From Peptostreptococcus sp. (GTDB taxonomy: Bacteria; Bacillota; Clostridia; Peptostreptococcales; Peptostreptococcaceae), in the NCBI GenBank assembly GCA_020025095.1, contig JAHHSS010000029.1, positions 1-15,902 of the forward strand: a stretch of 15,902 nucleotides of DNA, written 5' to 3'. The notes under the pieces were generated by a model that had not been told where the DNA came from, made no database searches, and was given only the letters and a program-made list of their open reading frames with translations. Within the stretch, counting starts at the first letter, position 1. Each line of letters opens with the position of its first letter. This document shows positions 6,930 through 15,200 of the stretch, one piece after another. The position numbers were made by a program, and so were the translations under genes.

Positions 6930-7865
6930 TTACTTTTCAGATACTTTGCTTTTAAATAAAGAAAGTCCTTTTATATCCACTTGCATTACTATAATTGATG
7001 CAATTACGACTAAAGCACCAAACATCTGAATTGGCTTGATTGCTTCTCCAAGAATGAGAAATGCCAATATAGTAGCAAATATCGGTTCAAATGCTACAAG
7101 TATACTTGGAAGTGTATTTCCAAGGTACTCAGAAGATTTAATATAATAAGAATTGGCGATATAAGTAGATAAAACACCTATTGCCAAAAGATTTCCTATA
7201 GTATAAATAGGATCTGTTGAACTTGCTATTGAAACAACAAGTTGTGGGATATTGCTAAATATTCCAAGAAATACTGTTCCACCCCAGAAACCATAAAGAA
7301 GAAGAGTATCATTTGAATACTTCCCTTCAACAAATCTTGGAATTACAAGCTGACAGGCAAAAGTTATACCACTTAGAAGTCCGAATACAACACCTAAGAC
7401 ATTAAGGTCTTTTCCACCAGCTGCAAAAATATCTATTATACACATACATCCTAATATACATGTAATAACAGTTATTATTTTTTTAATTCCTACATGATCC
7501 TTAAAGAAAATTCTTCCGAATAATGTTACCCAGATAGGGTTGGAAAACATTAAGACTGTAGCCACTGCTATAGGAATTCTTTCAACTGTTAGACTGAAGA
7601 ATGCCATAGCAAGACCGAATGCTATAATTCCGTAAACTACACAAAATACAAGCCCCTTTAAATCAATCTTAAAGGCCTTTTTGTTTTTGATGGCGAGCGC
7701 TATTGTAGTAAATACCGCTGCCTGCAGGCATCTTGTGAATGCCACTTGAATAGATGTTAAATGTGCGCCGTTTAAGTTTCTGCTGACAATACCCATTGTA
7801 GCCCAGAAAAACGTAGCAATTAACATCAACCTTATACCTTTAAAGGTATTTTTTTTAGTAGACAT
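6930..7865 (-). CDS. EamA/DMT superfamily transporter
   Basis: This 311-residue protein has about ten transmembrane helices arranged as two EamA repeats (about residues 8-145 and 155-295), the hallmark of the drug/metabolite transporter superfamily. Supporting phrases are the N-terminal FWATMGIVSRNL, VLMFSNPIWVTLFGRIFF at the end of repeat 1, and VAFEPIFATILAFLILGE at the end of repeat 2, the conserved P-x-x-A-x-x-x-x-x-x-x-L-G-E ending. The length is normal (about 290-310). The ATG at 7865 follows GAGGTGG (complement of 7873-7879) by 7 nt. It is probably an exporter of a small metabolite, but EamA sequence does not give the substrate and the neighbours do not help. It is monocistronic, faces away from rpoB and ends at its own terminator. 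Its leader has several inverted repeats, so regulation is likely. Confidence 0.9.
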   Translation of the reverse strand: MSTKKNTFKGIRLMLIATFFWATMGIVSRNLNGAHLTSIQVAFTRCLQAAVFTTIALAIKNKKAFKIDLKGLVFCVVYGIIAFGLAMAFFSLTVERIPIAVATVLMFSNPIWVTLFGRIFFKDHVGIKKIITVITCILGCMCIIDIFAAGGKDLNVLGVVFGLLSGITFACQLVIPRFVEGKYSNDTLLLYGFWGGTVFLGIFSNIPQLVVSIASSTDPIYTIGNLLAIGVLSTYIANSYYIKSSEYLGNTLPSILVAFEPIFATILAFLILGEAIKPIQMFGALVVIASIIVMQVDIKGLSLFKSKVSEK

Positions 7866-7895
7866 TTTTCTACCACCTCTTTCTTAAAAATTATT

Positions 7896-7918
7896 GGTTT
7901 GCCGTATAGTTGAAACCC
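7896..7918 (-). promoter_or_regulatory. Short hairpin near the DMT ribosome site
   Basis: On the minus strand GGTTT and AAACC form a 5-bp stem around a 12-nt loop containing ACGG, about 16 nt before the Shine-Dalgarno of the transporter gene. A second ACGG lies just upstream. The stem is short, and I cannot match it to a known riboswitch class. Confidence 0.25.
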
Positions 7919-7942
7919 GTACATCAAAGTTAAAATTCCAAC

Positions 7943-7957
7943 ACATAGAATCTATGT
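7943..7957. promoter_or_regulatory. Perfect palindrome upstream of the DMT gene (candidate operator)
   Basis: ACATAGA-A-TCTATGT is a perfect 7-bp inverted repeat around one central base, 78 bp before the transporter start. Its size and symmetry suit a dimeric repressor site or a small hairpin in the leader. A second repeat, GTTCA (7968-7972) / TGAAC (7984-7988), lies just upstream. A minus-strand TATACT (complement of 8001-8006) with a weak TTATTT 17 nt further upstream could be the promoter, which would place both repeats inside the transcript. Confidence 0.4.
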
Positions 7958-8074
7958 TTTCATTTCTGTTCATAAATTATTTTTGAACAAACTCAATTCT
8001 AGTATAAGATAGTTGTATTTTTAAAATAAAGTACATAAATAAAAAAATTCAACTAAAGAAAATCTGTAATTTTC

Positions 8075-8137
8075 ATTAGAAAACACAGACTAAACTTGAA
8101 ATATTTATTAGAAAAATACACTAACAGTTGATATTTT
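8075..8137. repeat. Imperfect tandem direct repeat, two units of about 32 bp
   Basis: Unit 1 (8075-8106) and unit 2 (8107-8137) both start ATTAGAAAA. They continue with similar segments (CACAGACTAA against TACACTAA, CTTGAAATATTT against GTTGATATTTT), so they align over nearly their whole length with a few changes and a small gap. They lie between the DMT leader and the rpoB promoters. The composition is AT-rich, so chance similarity cannot be ruled out. Confidence 0.4.
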
Positions 8138-8201
8138 AGCATAATTAACAGGCCTATTCAATAGCAATATGAAAAAAAAATATAATATTTTACAAAATAT
8201 A

Positions 8202-8247
8202 TTGAAATATGTCAAGACTTGTGATAAAATAATATACTGCTTATAAT
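8202..8247 (+). promoter_or_regulatory. Two overlapping sigma-A promoters of rpoBC
   Basis: Promoter 1 is TTGAAA (8202-8207), a 17-nt spacer, then TAAAAT (8225-8230), preceded by TG as an extended -10. Promoter 2 is TTGTGA (8219-8224), a 17-nt spacer, then TATAAT (8242-8247). Both have ideal spacing. The -35 of the second lies between the two elements of the first, so they would compete or be used alternately. Predicted starts are near 8237 and 8254. They point into rpoB, with no gene between. Confidence 0.75.
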
Positions 8248-8253
8248 GTGAAA

Positions 8254-8470
8254 ATATGCCTATTTTACTAATAATTTAGAAATGTTTTCATAAGTTTTTT
8301 TTATTAAAAACTGAAAAAAAGCAATATTTTATTAGATAATTGCGATTTATAAAGTGGGCTCGTGAAGGTAAATTTCTGTTGCATTTAATTACACTAGCGA
8401 GGTGGATTTATAAACGTAAACTCATAAATTAACAAATGCAATAAAAATTTAATTTAGTGAGGTGAAAATT
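8254..8470 (+). promoter_or_regulatory. Long foldable 5' leader of rpoB
   Basis: About 220 nt separate the promoters from the rpoB start, with no open frame of note. TTGCATTT (8379-8386) pairs perfectly with AAATGCAA (8434-8441), closing a 47-nt region that holds an inner hairpin ATTTAT (8406-8411) / ATAAAT (8424-8429). The word GATTTATAAA occurs at 8344-8353 and again at 8405-8414, so alternative pairings are possible. A short CTCG (8359-8362) / CGAG (8398-8401) pairing competes with the larger stem. Upstream are two weak AT hairpins, AGTTTTT/AAAAACT near 8295 and GCAAT/ATTGC near 8321-8343. No U-run terminator precedes rpoB. I recognise no known ribosomal-protein or riboswitch leader. Confidence 0.45.
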
Positions 8471-11400
8471 GTGGTACCACATCCAGTCATGATTGGAAAA
8501 AGAGAGAGAATGAGCTTTTCCAAGATTAAGGAAATAGCTGACGTGCCAAATCTAATTGAGATTCAGGTTGACTCATATGATTGGTTTTTAGAAGAGGGCT
8601 TAAAAGAGGTATTTACAGACATTTCACCAATAGAAGATTACACAGGAAATCTTATATTGGAGTTTGTAGATTACTCGTTAGACGAAAAGCCAAAATACGA
8701 TATTGAAGAATGTAAGGAAAGAGATACTACTTACTGCGCTCCTTTAAAAGTTATGGTTAGACTTATAAACAAGGAAACAGGCGAAATAAAGGAACAGGAA
8801 GTATTTATGGGAGACTTCCCTCTAATGACAGAGAGAGGAACGTTCATCATAAATGGTGCAGAGAGAGTTATCGTATCACAATTAGTTAGATCTCCGGGTG
8901 TTTATTACGCTGAAGAGAGAGATAAGACTGGTAATAGACTGATTTCTTCTACTGTTATACCAAACAGAGGTGCATGGCTTGAATATGAAACAGATTCTTC
9001 AGGTGTTATTTCTGTAAGAGTAGATAGAACAAGAAAGCAGCCGGTAACAGTACTTCTTAGAGCTTTAGGAATAGGTTCAGATGCTGAAATACTTGAGCTT
9101 TTAGGAGATGACGAAAGATTAAGAGCTACTTTAGAAAAGGATAATACTTCAAATGTTGAGGAAGGTCTAGTAGAAATATATAAGAAATTAAGACCAGGTG
9201 AACCTCCAACAGTGGAAAGTGCTTCATCACTTCTAAATTCATTATTCTTTGATCCAAAGAGATATGACCTTGCAAAGGTTGGTAGATACAAGTTCAATAA
9301 AAAACTTGCTCTTTGCTATAGAATAATGGATAAGATAGCTTCAAGAGATGTAGTAAATCCTGAAACTGGAGAAATATTTGTAAGTGCTGGAGAAAAGATT
9401 AGTCTTGACGTTGCAAGACAGATTCAAAACTCAGGTATTAATCAGGTATGGATAGCAGTAGATAGCGAAAAAGAAATAAAAGTAATAGGAAATAACTTTG
9501 TAGACATAAAGGCTCATGTTGATTTTGATATATCAGATCTTAAAATCAAAGAGTATGTTCACTATCCAACACTAAAGGAAATATTGGACAATTATGAAGA
9601 TGAAGATGAAATAAAGGAAGTAATAAAGGCTAATATGAAGTCTTTAATTCCAAAACACATATTATTAGATGATATAATTGCATCTATAAGTTATGAGTTT
9701 GGTCTATTCTATATAATAGACGGTAAGCATAGAGTGGGTAATATAGATGATATAGACCATTTAGGAAATAGAAGAATCAGATGTGTTGGAGAGCTTCTTC
9801 AAAATCAGGTTCGTATTGGTTTCTCTAGAATGGAAAGAGTAATAAAGGAAAGAATGACAGTTCAGGATATGGAAACTATCACTCCTCAAGCTCTTGTAAA
9901 TATCAGACCTGTATCTGCGGCAATAAAGGAATTCTTCGGAAGTTCTCAGTTGTCACAGTTCATGGATCAGACAAATCCACTATCAGAACTTACTCATAAG
10001 AGAAGACTTTCAGCTCTTGGGCCAGGTGGTCTTTCAAGAGAAAGAGCAGGATTCGAAGTTCGTGACGTTCACCATTCACACTATGGTAGAATATGTCCTA
10101 TCGAAACTCCAGAAGGTCCTAATATCGGTCTTATAAACTCACTTTCTACATATGCAAAGATAAATGAATATGGATTTATCGAGTCACCTTATAGAAAGTA
10201 TGATAAAGAAAGAAAAGTTGTCACAGATGAAATACATTATCTAACAGCTGATGAAGAAGATTTATATGTAAGAGCACAGGCAAATGAGCCACTAGATGAT
10301 GAAGGTCATTTTATAAATAAGAAGGTAATCTGTAGAACTGTTCTTGGTGCAGTTGAAATGGTTTCAGAAGATAGAGTAGATTATATGGATATATCTCCTA
10401 AGCAGGTTGTTTCAGTTGCTACAGCAATGATACCTTTCCTTGAAAATGACGATGCCAACAGAGCCCTAATGGGATCAAACATGCAGCGTCAGGCGGTACC
10501 TCTAGTGAGAAGAGAAGCTCCTATAATAGGTACAGGAATAGAGTACAGAGCTGCGAAGGATTCTGGAGCGGTTGTTGTATCTAAGAATGATGGTATTGTT
10601 GATAGAGTTTCTGCAGATGAAATAGTAATAAAGAAAAATAATGGAGATAAGGATAGATACAAGCTTCTAAAGTTTAAGAGATCTAACTCAGGTACTTGTG
10701 TAAATCAGACTCCGATAGTAAGTAAGGGTGAAAAAGTTTCAGCAGGAGATGTTATAGCAGATGGTCCAGCTACAGATCTTGGTGAAATAGCCCTTGGTAG
10801 AAACTGTCTAATAGCCTTTATGACTTGGGAAGGTTATAACTACGAGGATGCCGTTTTGATTAACGAAAGACTTGTAAAGGAAGATAGATTATCTACAATA
10901 CATATAGAAGAATATGAATGTGAAGCTAGAGATACAAAGCTAGGACCGGAAGAAATTACAAGAGATATACCTAATGTCGGAGAAAATGCTATAAAGAATC
11001 TTGATGATAGAGGTATCATAAGAATAGGTGCTGAAGTAAATTCTGGCGATATATTGGTAGGTAAGGTTACTCCTAAGGGAGAAACTGAATTAACTCCAGA
11101 AGAAAGACTTTTAAGAGCTATCTTTGGTGAGAAGGCAAGAGAAGTAAGAGATACTTCACTTAAGGTTCCACACGGAGAATCAGGAATTATAGTAGATATC
11201 AAGATATTTACAAGAGATAATGGAGATGATTTATCACCAGGTGTAAATGAACTTGTTAGATGTTATATAGCTAAGAAGAGAAAGATAAAAGTCGGAGATA
11301 AGATGGCCGGACGTCATGGTAACAAAGGGGTTATCTCAAGAGTATTACCAGAAGAAGATATGCCGTTCATGGCAGATGGTACTCCTATGGATATAGTTCT

Positions 11401-12184
11401 TAATCCACAGGGTATACCGTCTCGTATGAATATCGGGCAGGTACTTGAAATGCACTTAGGACTAGCTGCTAAGAAGTTAGGCTGGTATGTTGCAACATCA
11501 GTATTTGATGGAGCTAATGAGTACGATATTATGGATGCTCTTGAATCAGCAGGATATCCAAGAGATGGTAAACTTAAGCTATATGATGGACGTACAGGAG
11601 AAACATTTGATAATAGAATAACTGTAGGTTACATGTATTACTTAAAGCTGCATCACCTTGTTGATGATAAGTTACATGCAAGAAGTACAGGTCCTTATTC
11701 ACTAGTAACTCAGCAGCCACTAGGTGGTAAAGCTCAGTTTGGTGGACAGAGATTTGGAGAAATGGAAGTTTGGGCTCTTGAAGCCTATGGAGCATCTCAT
11801 ATACTTCAGGAAATTTTAACAGTCAAATCCGATGACGTTAAGGGTAGAGTTGAAACTTACGAAGCAATAGTTAAGGGAGAAAATATACCTGAACCAGGTA
11901 TGCCTGAATCATTTAGAGTATTAATGAAGGAACTTCAGTCACTATGCTTAGATGTAAGTGCACTTGATTCAGAAGGTAATCCAATAGATATTAAGGAATC
12001 AGTAGATGAGGAAGGTCATGAAGATTTCAAGATTGAAAATGTAGTACCGGATGATATAGAAGATACTCATATGATAGAAGAAGTTGAAGATGATATGTAC
12101 GAAGAAGAGGAAGAGTTTGATGAAAACTTTGTAGATGAAGAAGAAGACACAGACTTTGACGACTTCGACGATGTTGAGTATTAA
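8471..12184 (+). CDS. rpoB: DNA-directed RNA polymerase subunit beta
   Basis: The beta subunit forms one pincer of RNA polymerase and, with beta', the active site. I place the start at GTG 8471 (MVPHPVMIGKRERMSFSK, 1237 residues), because GTGAGGTG ends 6 nt before it and relatives begin at this PHPV. The in-frame GTG at 8462 lies inside that ribosome site. The rifampicin region (about 490-516) has Gln496, Asp499, His509, Ser514 and Leu516, all wild type, so no classical resistance change is seen. Other signatures are PIETPEGPNIGLI, NRALMGSNMQRQAVPL, HGNKGVIS (His949-Lys952) and GGKAQFGGQRFGEMEVWALEAYGA (from Gly1085). The last 49 residues are a strongly acidic tail. The length is normal for Clostridia. 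rpoC follows after 110 nt. rplL is not immediately upstream, which is unusual. Confidence 0.98.
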   Translation: MVPHPVMIGKRERMSFSKIKEIADVPNLIEIQVDSYDWFLEEGLKEVFTDISPIEDYTGNLILEFVDYSLDEKPKYDIEECKERDTTYCAPLKVMVRLINKETGEIKEQEVFMGDFPLMTERGTFIINGAERVIVSQLVRSPGVYYAEERDKTGNRLISSTVIPNRGAWLEYETDSSGVISVRVDRTRKQPVTVLLRALGIGSDAEILELLGDDERLRATLEKDNTSNVEEGLVEIYKKLRPGEPPTVESASSLLNSLFFDPKRYDLAKVGRYKFNKKLALCYRIMDKIASRDVVNPETGEIFVSAGEKISLDVARQIQNSGINQVWIAVDSEKEIKVIGNNFVDIKAHVDFDISDLKIKEYVHYPTLKEILDNYEDEDEIKEVIKANMKSLIPKHILLDDIIASISYEFGLFYIIDGKHRVGNIDDIDHLGNRRIRCVGELLQNQVRIGFSRMERVIKERMTVQDMETITPQALVNIRPVSAAIKEFFGSSQLSQFMDQTNPLSELTHKRRLSALGPGGLSRERAGFEVRDVHHSHYGRICPIETPEGPNIGLINSLSTYAKINEYGFIESPYRKYDKERKVVTDEIHYLTADEEDLYVRAQANEPLDDEGHFINKKVICRTVLGAVEMVSEDRVDYMDISPKQVVSVATAMIPFLENDDANRALMGSNMQRQAVPLVRREAPIIGTGIEYRAAKDSGAVVVSKNDGIVDRVSADEIVIKKNNGDKDRYKLLKFKRSNSGTCVNQTPIVSKGEKVSAGDVIADGPATDLGEIALGRNCLIAFMTWEGYNYEDAVLINERLVKEDRLSTIHIEEYECEARDTKLGPEEITRDIPNVGENAIKNLDDRGIIRIGAEVNSGDILVGKVTPKGETELTPEERLLRAIFGEKAREVRDTSLKVPHGESGIIVDIKIFTRDNGDDLSPGVNELVRCYIAKKRKIKVGDKMAGRHGNKGVISRVLPEEDMPFMADGTPMDIVLNPQGIPSRMNIGQVLEMHLGLAAKKLGWYVATSVFDGANEYDIMDALESAGYPRDGKLKLYDGRTGETFDNRITVGYMYYLKLHHLVDDKLHARSTGPYSLVTQQPLGGKAQFGGQRFGEMEVWALEAYGASHILQEILTVKSDDVKGRVETYEAIVKGENIPEPGMPESFRVLMKELQSLCLDVSALDSEGNPIDIKESVDEEGHEDFKIENVVPDDIEDTHMIEEVEDDMYEEEEEFDENFVDEEEDTDFDDFDDVEY

Positions 12185-12218
12185 AAATAAATTTGTAGCA
12201 TAAAGGGTAGAAGGAATT

Positions 12219-12255
12219 TTGTTTCGGGGTTTCTGTATGGAAATCCCAGAAACAG
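12219..12255 (+). ncRNA. Intercistronic rpoB-rpoC RNA hairpin
   Basis: GTTTCGGGGTTTC (12221-12233) pairs with GAAATCCC-A-GAAAC (12240-12253), giving 13 bp with one G-U pair and a single bulged A, closed by a 6-nt loop (TGTATG). T12220-A12254 and T12219-G12255 extend it. It sits midway in the 110-nt spacer and is not followed by a T run, so it is not an ordinary terminator. It ends about 25 nt before the rpoC ribosome site. A processing or stabilising role is possible. It is listed as an RNA element, not as a separate RNA gene. Confidence 0.6.
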
Positions 12256-12294
12256 TTATTATATATAAGTATCGAAAAGAAGGGAGAGAACTCC

Positions 12295-15200
12295 TTGTTT
12301 GAATTAAACAATTTTGAGTCGATAAAAATAGGTTTAGCTTCTCCAGAGAGAATAAGACAGTGGTCAAGAGGAGAAGTAAAGAAGCCTGAAACAATAAACT
12401 ATAGAACATTAAAGCCAGAAAAAGATGGTTTATTCTGTGAAAGAATATTTGGTCCAACAAAGGATTGGGAGTGCCACTGTGGTAAATATAGAAGAGTAAG
12501 ATATAAGGGCGTAGTATGCGACAGATGTGGTGTTGAAGTTACTAAGGCCAAGGTAAGAAGAGAAAGAATGGGACATATTGAGCTTGCAGCTCCAATGTCA
12601 CATATATGGTATTTCAAGGGAATACCATCAAGAATGGGACTATTATTGGATATGTCTCCAAGATCACTTGAAAAAGTACTTTATTTTGCATCTTACGTAG
12701 TAACAGATGCTGGTGAAACAGGACTTGCATATAAGCAGGTACTTACTGAAAGAGAGTACAGAAATGCTATAGAAAAGTATGGTTATGGCAACTTTGAAGT
12801 AGGTATGGGGGCTGAAGCAGTAAAGAAACTTCTTGAAAATACAGATTTGGATGCTCAATCAGTAGAACTTAGAGCAGATTTAAGAGATGCAACAGGTCAG
12901 AAGAGAGTAAGAACTATCAGAAGACTAGAAGTTGTAGAGGCTTTTAAAAAGTCAGGAAACAAGCCTGAGTGGATGATACTAGAAGCCATTCCAGTAATAC
13001 CACCAGATCTTAGACCAATGGTTCAGTTAGATGGTGGTAGATTCGCCACTTCAGATTTGAATGATTTGTATAGAAGAGTTATAAATAGAAATAACAGATT
13101 GAAGAGACTTCTTGAGTTAGGAGCGCCTGAAATCATAGTAAGAAATGAAAAGAGAATGCTTCAGGAAGCAGTAGATGCTCTTATAGACAATGGAAGAAGA
13201 GGTAGACCAGTTACTGGTCCAGGTAACAGACCTCTTAAATCACTTTCAGATATGCTAAAAGGTAAGCAAGGTCGTTTCAGACAGAACCTTCTAGGAAAGA
13301 GAGTTGACTATTCAGGACGTTCAGTTATCGTTGTTGGTCCTGAACTTAAATTCTATCAGTGTGGGCTTCCAAAGAAGATGGCATTAGAGCTATTTAAGCC
13401 ATTTGTTATGGACAAGCTTGTAGCTGAAGGATATGCACATAATATAAAGAGTGCTAAGACAATAGTAGAAAAAGTTAAGCCAGAAGTATGGGATGTGCTT
13501 GAAGAAGTAATAAAGAGTCACCCAGTACTACTTAACCGTGCACCGACTCTACATAGACTAGGTATACAGGCATTTGAACCAGTACTAGTAGAAGGTAAGG
13601 CTATAAAGTTACACCCACTTGTTTGTACAGCATATAATGCCGATTTCGATGGTGACCAGATGGCGGTTCACGTTCCATTGTCAGTTGAAGCACAGGCAGA
13701 AGCAAGATACTTGATGTTATCAGTAAATAATATTCTTGCTCCTAAGGACGGTTCTCCAATAACAACACCTTCTCAGGATATGGTTCTTGGTTCATACTAT
13801 CTAACAATAGAGGCACAGGAAGGTGCTAAGGGAACAGGAACAATATTTAAGGATTATAATGAACTTACACTTGCATATTTCAATCACAAGGTTGAGCTTC
13901 ACGCTTTAGTTAAGATGAGAGTAGTTCTTGAAGATGGAAGAAGTTCTCTAGTAGAAAGTACAGTAGGTAGATTTATATTCAATGAAGGAATACCACAAGA
14001 TTTAGGATTTGTAGATAGAGAAAAAGATCCATTTAGTCTAGAGGTAGATTTCCTTGCAGATAAGAAATCTTTAGGAAAGATAATAGATAAGTGCTTTAGA
14101 AAGCATGGTAACACAAAGACTGCTGAACTACTTGACTATGTTAAGTCAATGGGTTATAAGTACTCTACAGTTGGTGGTATAACAGTTGCCGTTGCGGATA
14201 TGGATATACCAGAAGCTAAGTATACTTATTTGAAGGAAGCAGAAGAGTTAGTAGAAAAATATGAAAAGGCATACAGAAGAGGGCTTATATCTGACGAAGA
14301 AAGATATGAAAAAGTTATAGAAACTTGGACAGTAACAACTGATAAGGTAACAGATGCTCTTATGGATGGTCTTGATAGAATGAATAATATATTCATAATG
14401 GCACATTCTGGAGCCAGAGGTTCTAAGAACCAGATAAGACAGCTTGCAGGTATGCGTGGTTTGATGGCCAATGCATCTGGTAAGACAGTGGAAATACCAG
14501 TTAAGTCTAACTTCCGTGAAGGTTTATCGGTAATGGAATACTTTACTTCATCACATGGTGCTAGAAAGGGTCTTGCAGATACAGCACTTCGTACAGCCGA
14601 TTCAGGTTACTTAACAAGAAGACTTGTTGATGTCAGCCAGGATGTTATAGTAAGAGATATTGATTGTGGAACTACTGAAACTACAGAAATATTTGCAATC
14701 AAGGATGGCAATGAAGTAATAGAAGAAATCCAAGACAGAATTATAGGAAGATATACTATAGATCCAATCGTAGATCCTAATACTGGTGAAGAAATTGTAG
14801 GTGCAGATAAAATGATTCTTGAAGATGATGCAGAAAGAATTGTTGCTGCTGGAATAGAAACAGTACATATAAGAACGGTTCTTAACTGTAAGACAGAGCA
14901 TGGAGTTTGTGCTAAGTGTTATGGTAGAAACCTTGCGACAGGTAAGCCAGTTAATATTGGTGAATCAGTAGGTATTATAGCTGCTCAGTCAATCGGTGAG
15001 CCGGGTACACAGCTTACAATGCGTACTTTCCATACAGGTGGAGTTGCCGGAGGAGATATTACACAGGGTCTTCCTAGAGTTGAGGAGCTTTTCGAAGCTC
15101 GTAAGCCAAAGGGTCTTGCTATAATTTCAGAAGTTTCAGGTTATGTAGAAATAGATGAAACAGGAAAGAGAAAAGAAGTTATTGTTAGTCCAGAAAATGG

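Noticed and set aside
7894..7930. Two ACGG words before the transporter gene, suggesting a guanidine-II (mini-ykkC) riboswitch
   Set aside because: The ACGG words are not each closed by a clean stem as that motif requires, and EamA transporters are not its usual target.
9941..10020. Rifampicin-resistance substitution in RpoB
   Set aside because: The key positions (Gln496, Asp499, His509, Ser514, Leu516) are wild type; the Thr in DQTNPL is, as I recall, normal for this group.
11999..12460. 153-residue open frame on the minus strand across the rpoB-rpoC junction
   Set aside because: It is the complement of the acidic rpoB tail and the conserved rpoC start; its composition is an artefact of AT-rich coding DNA.
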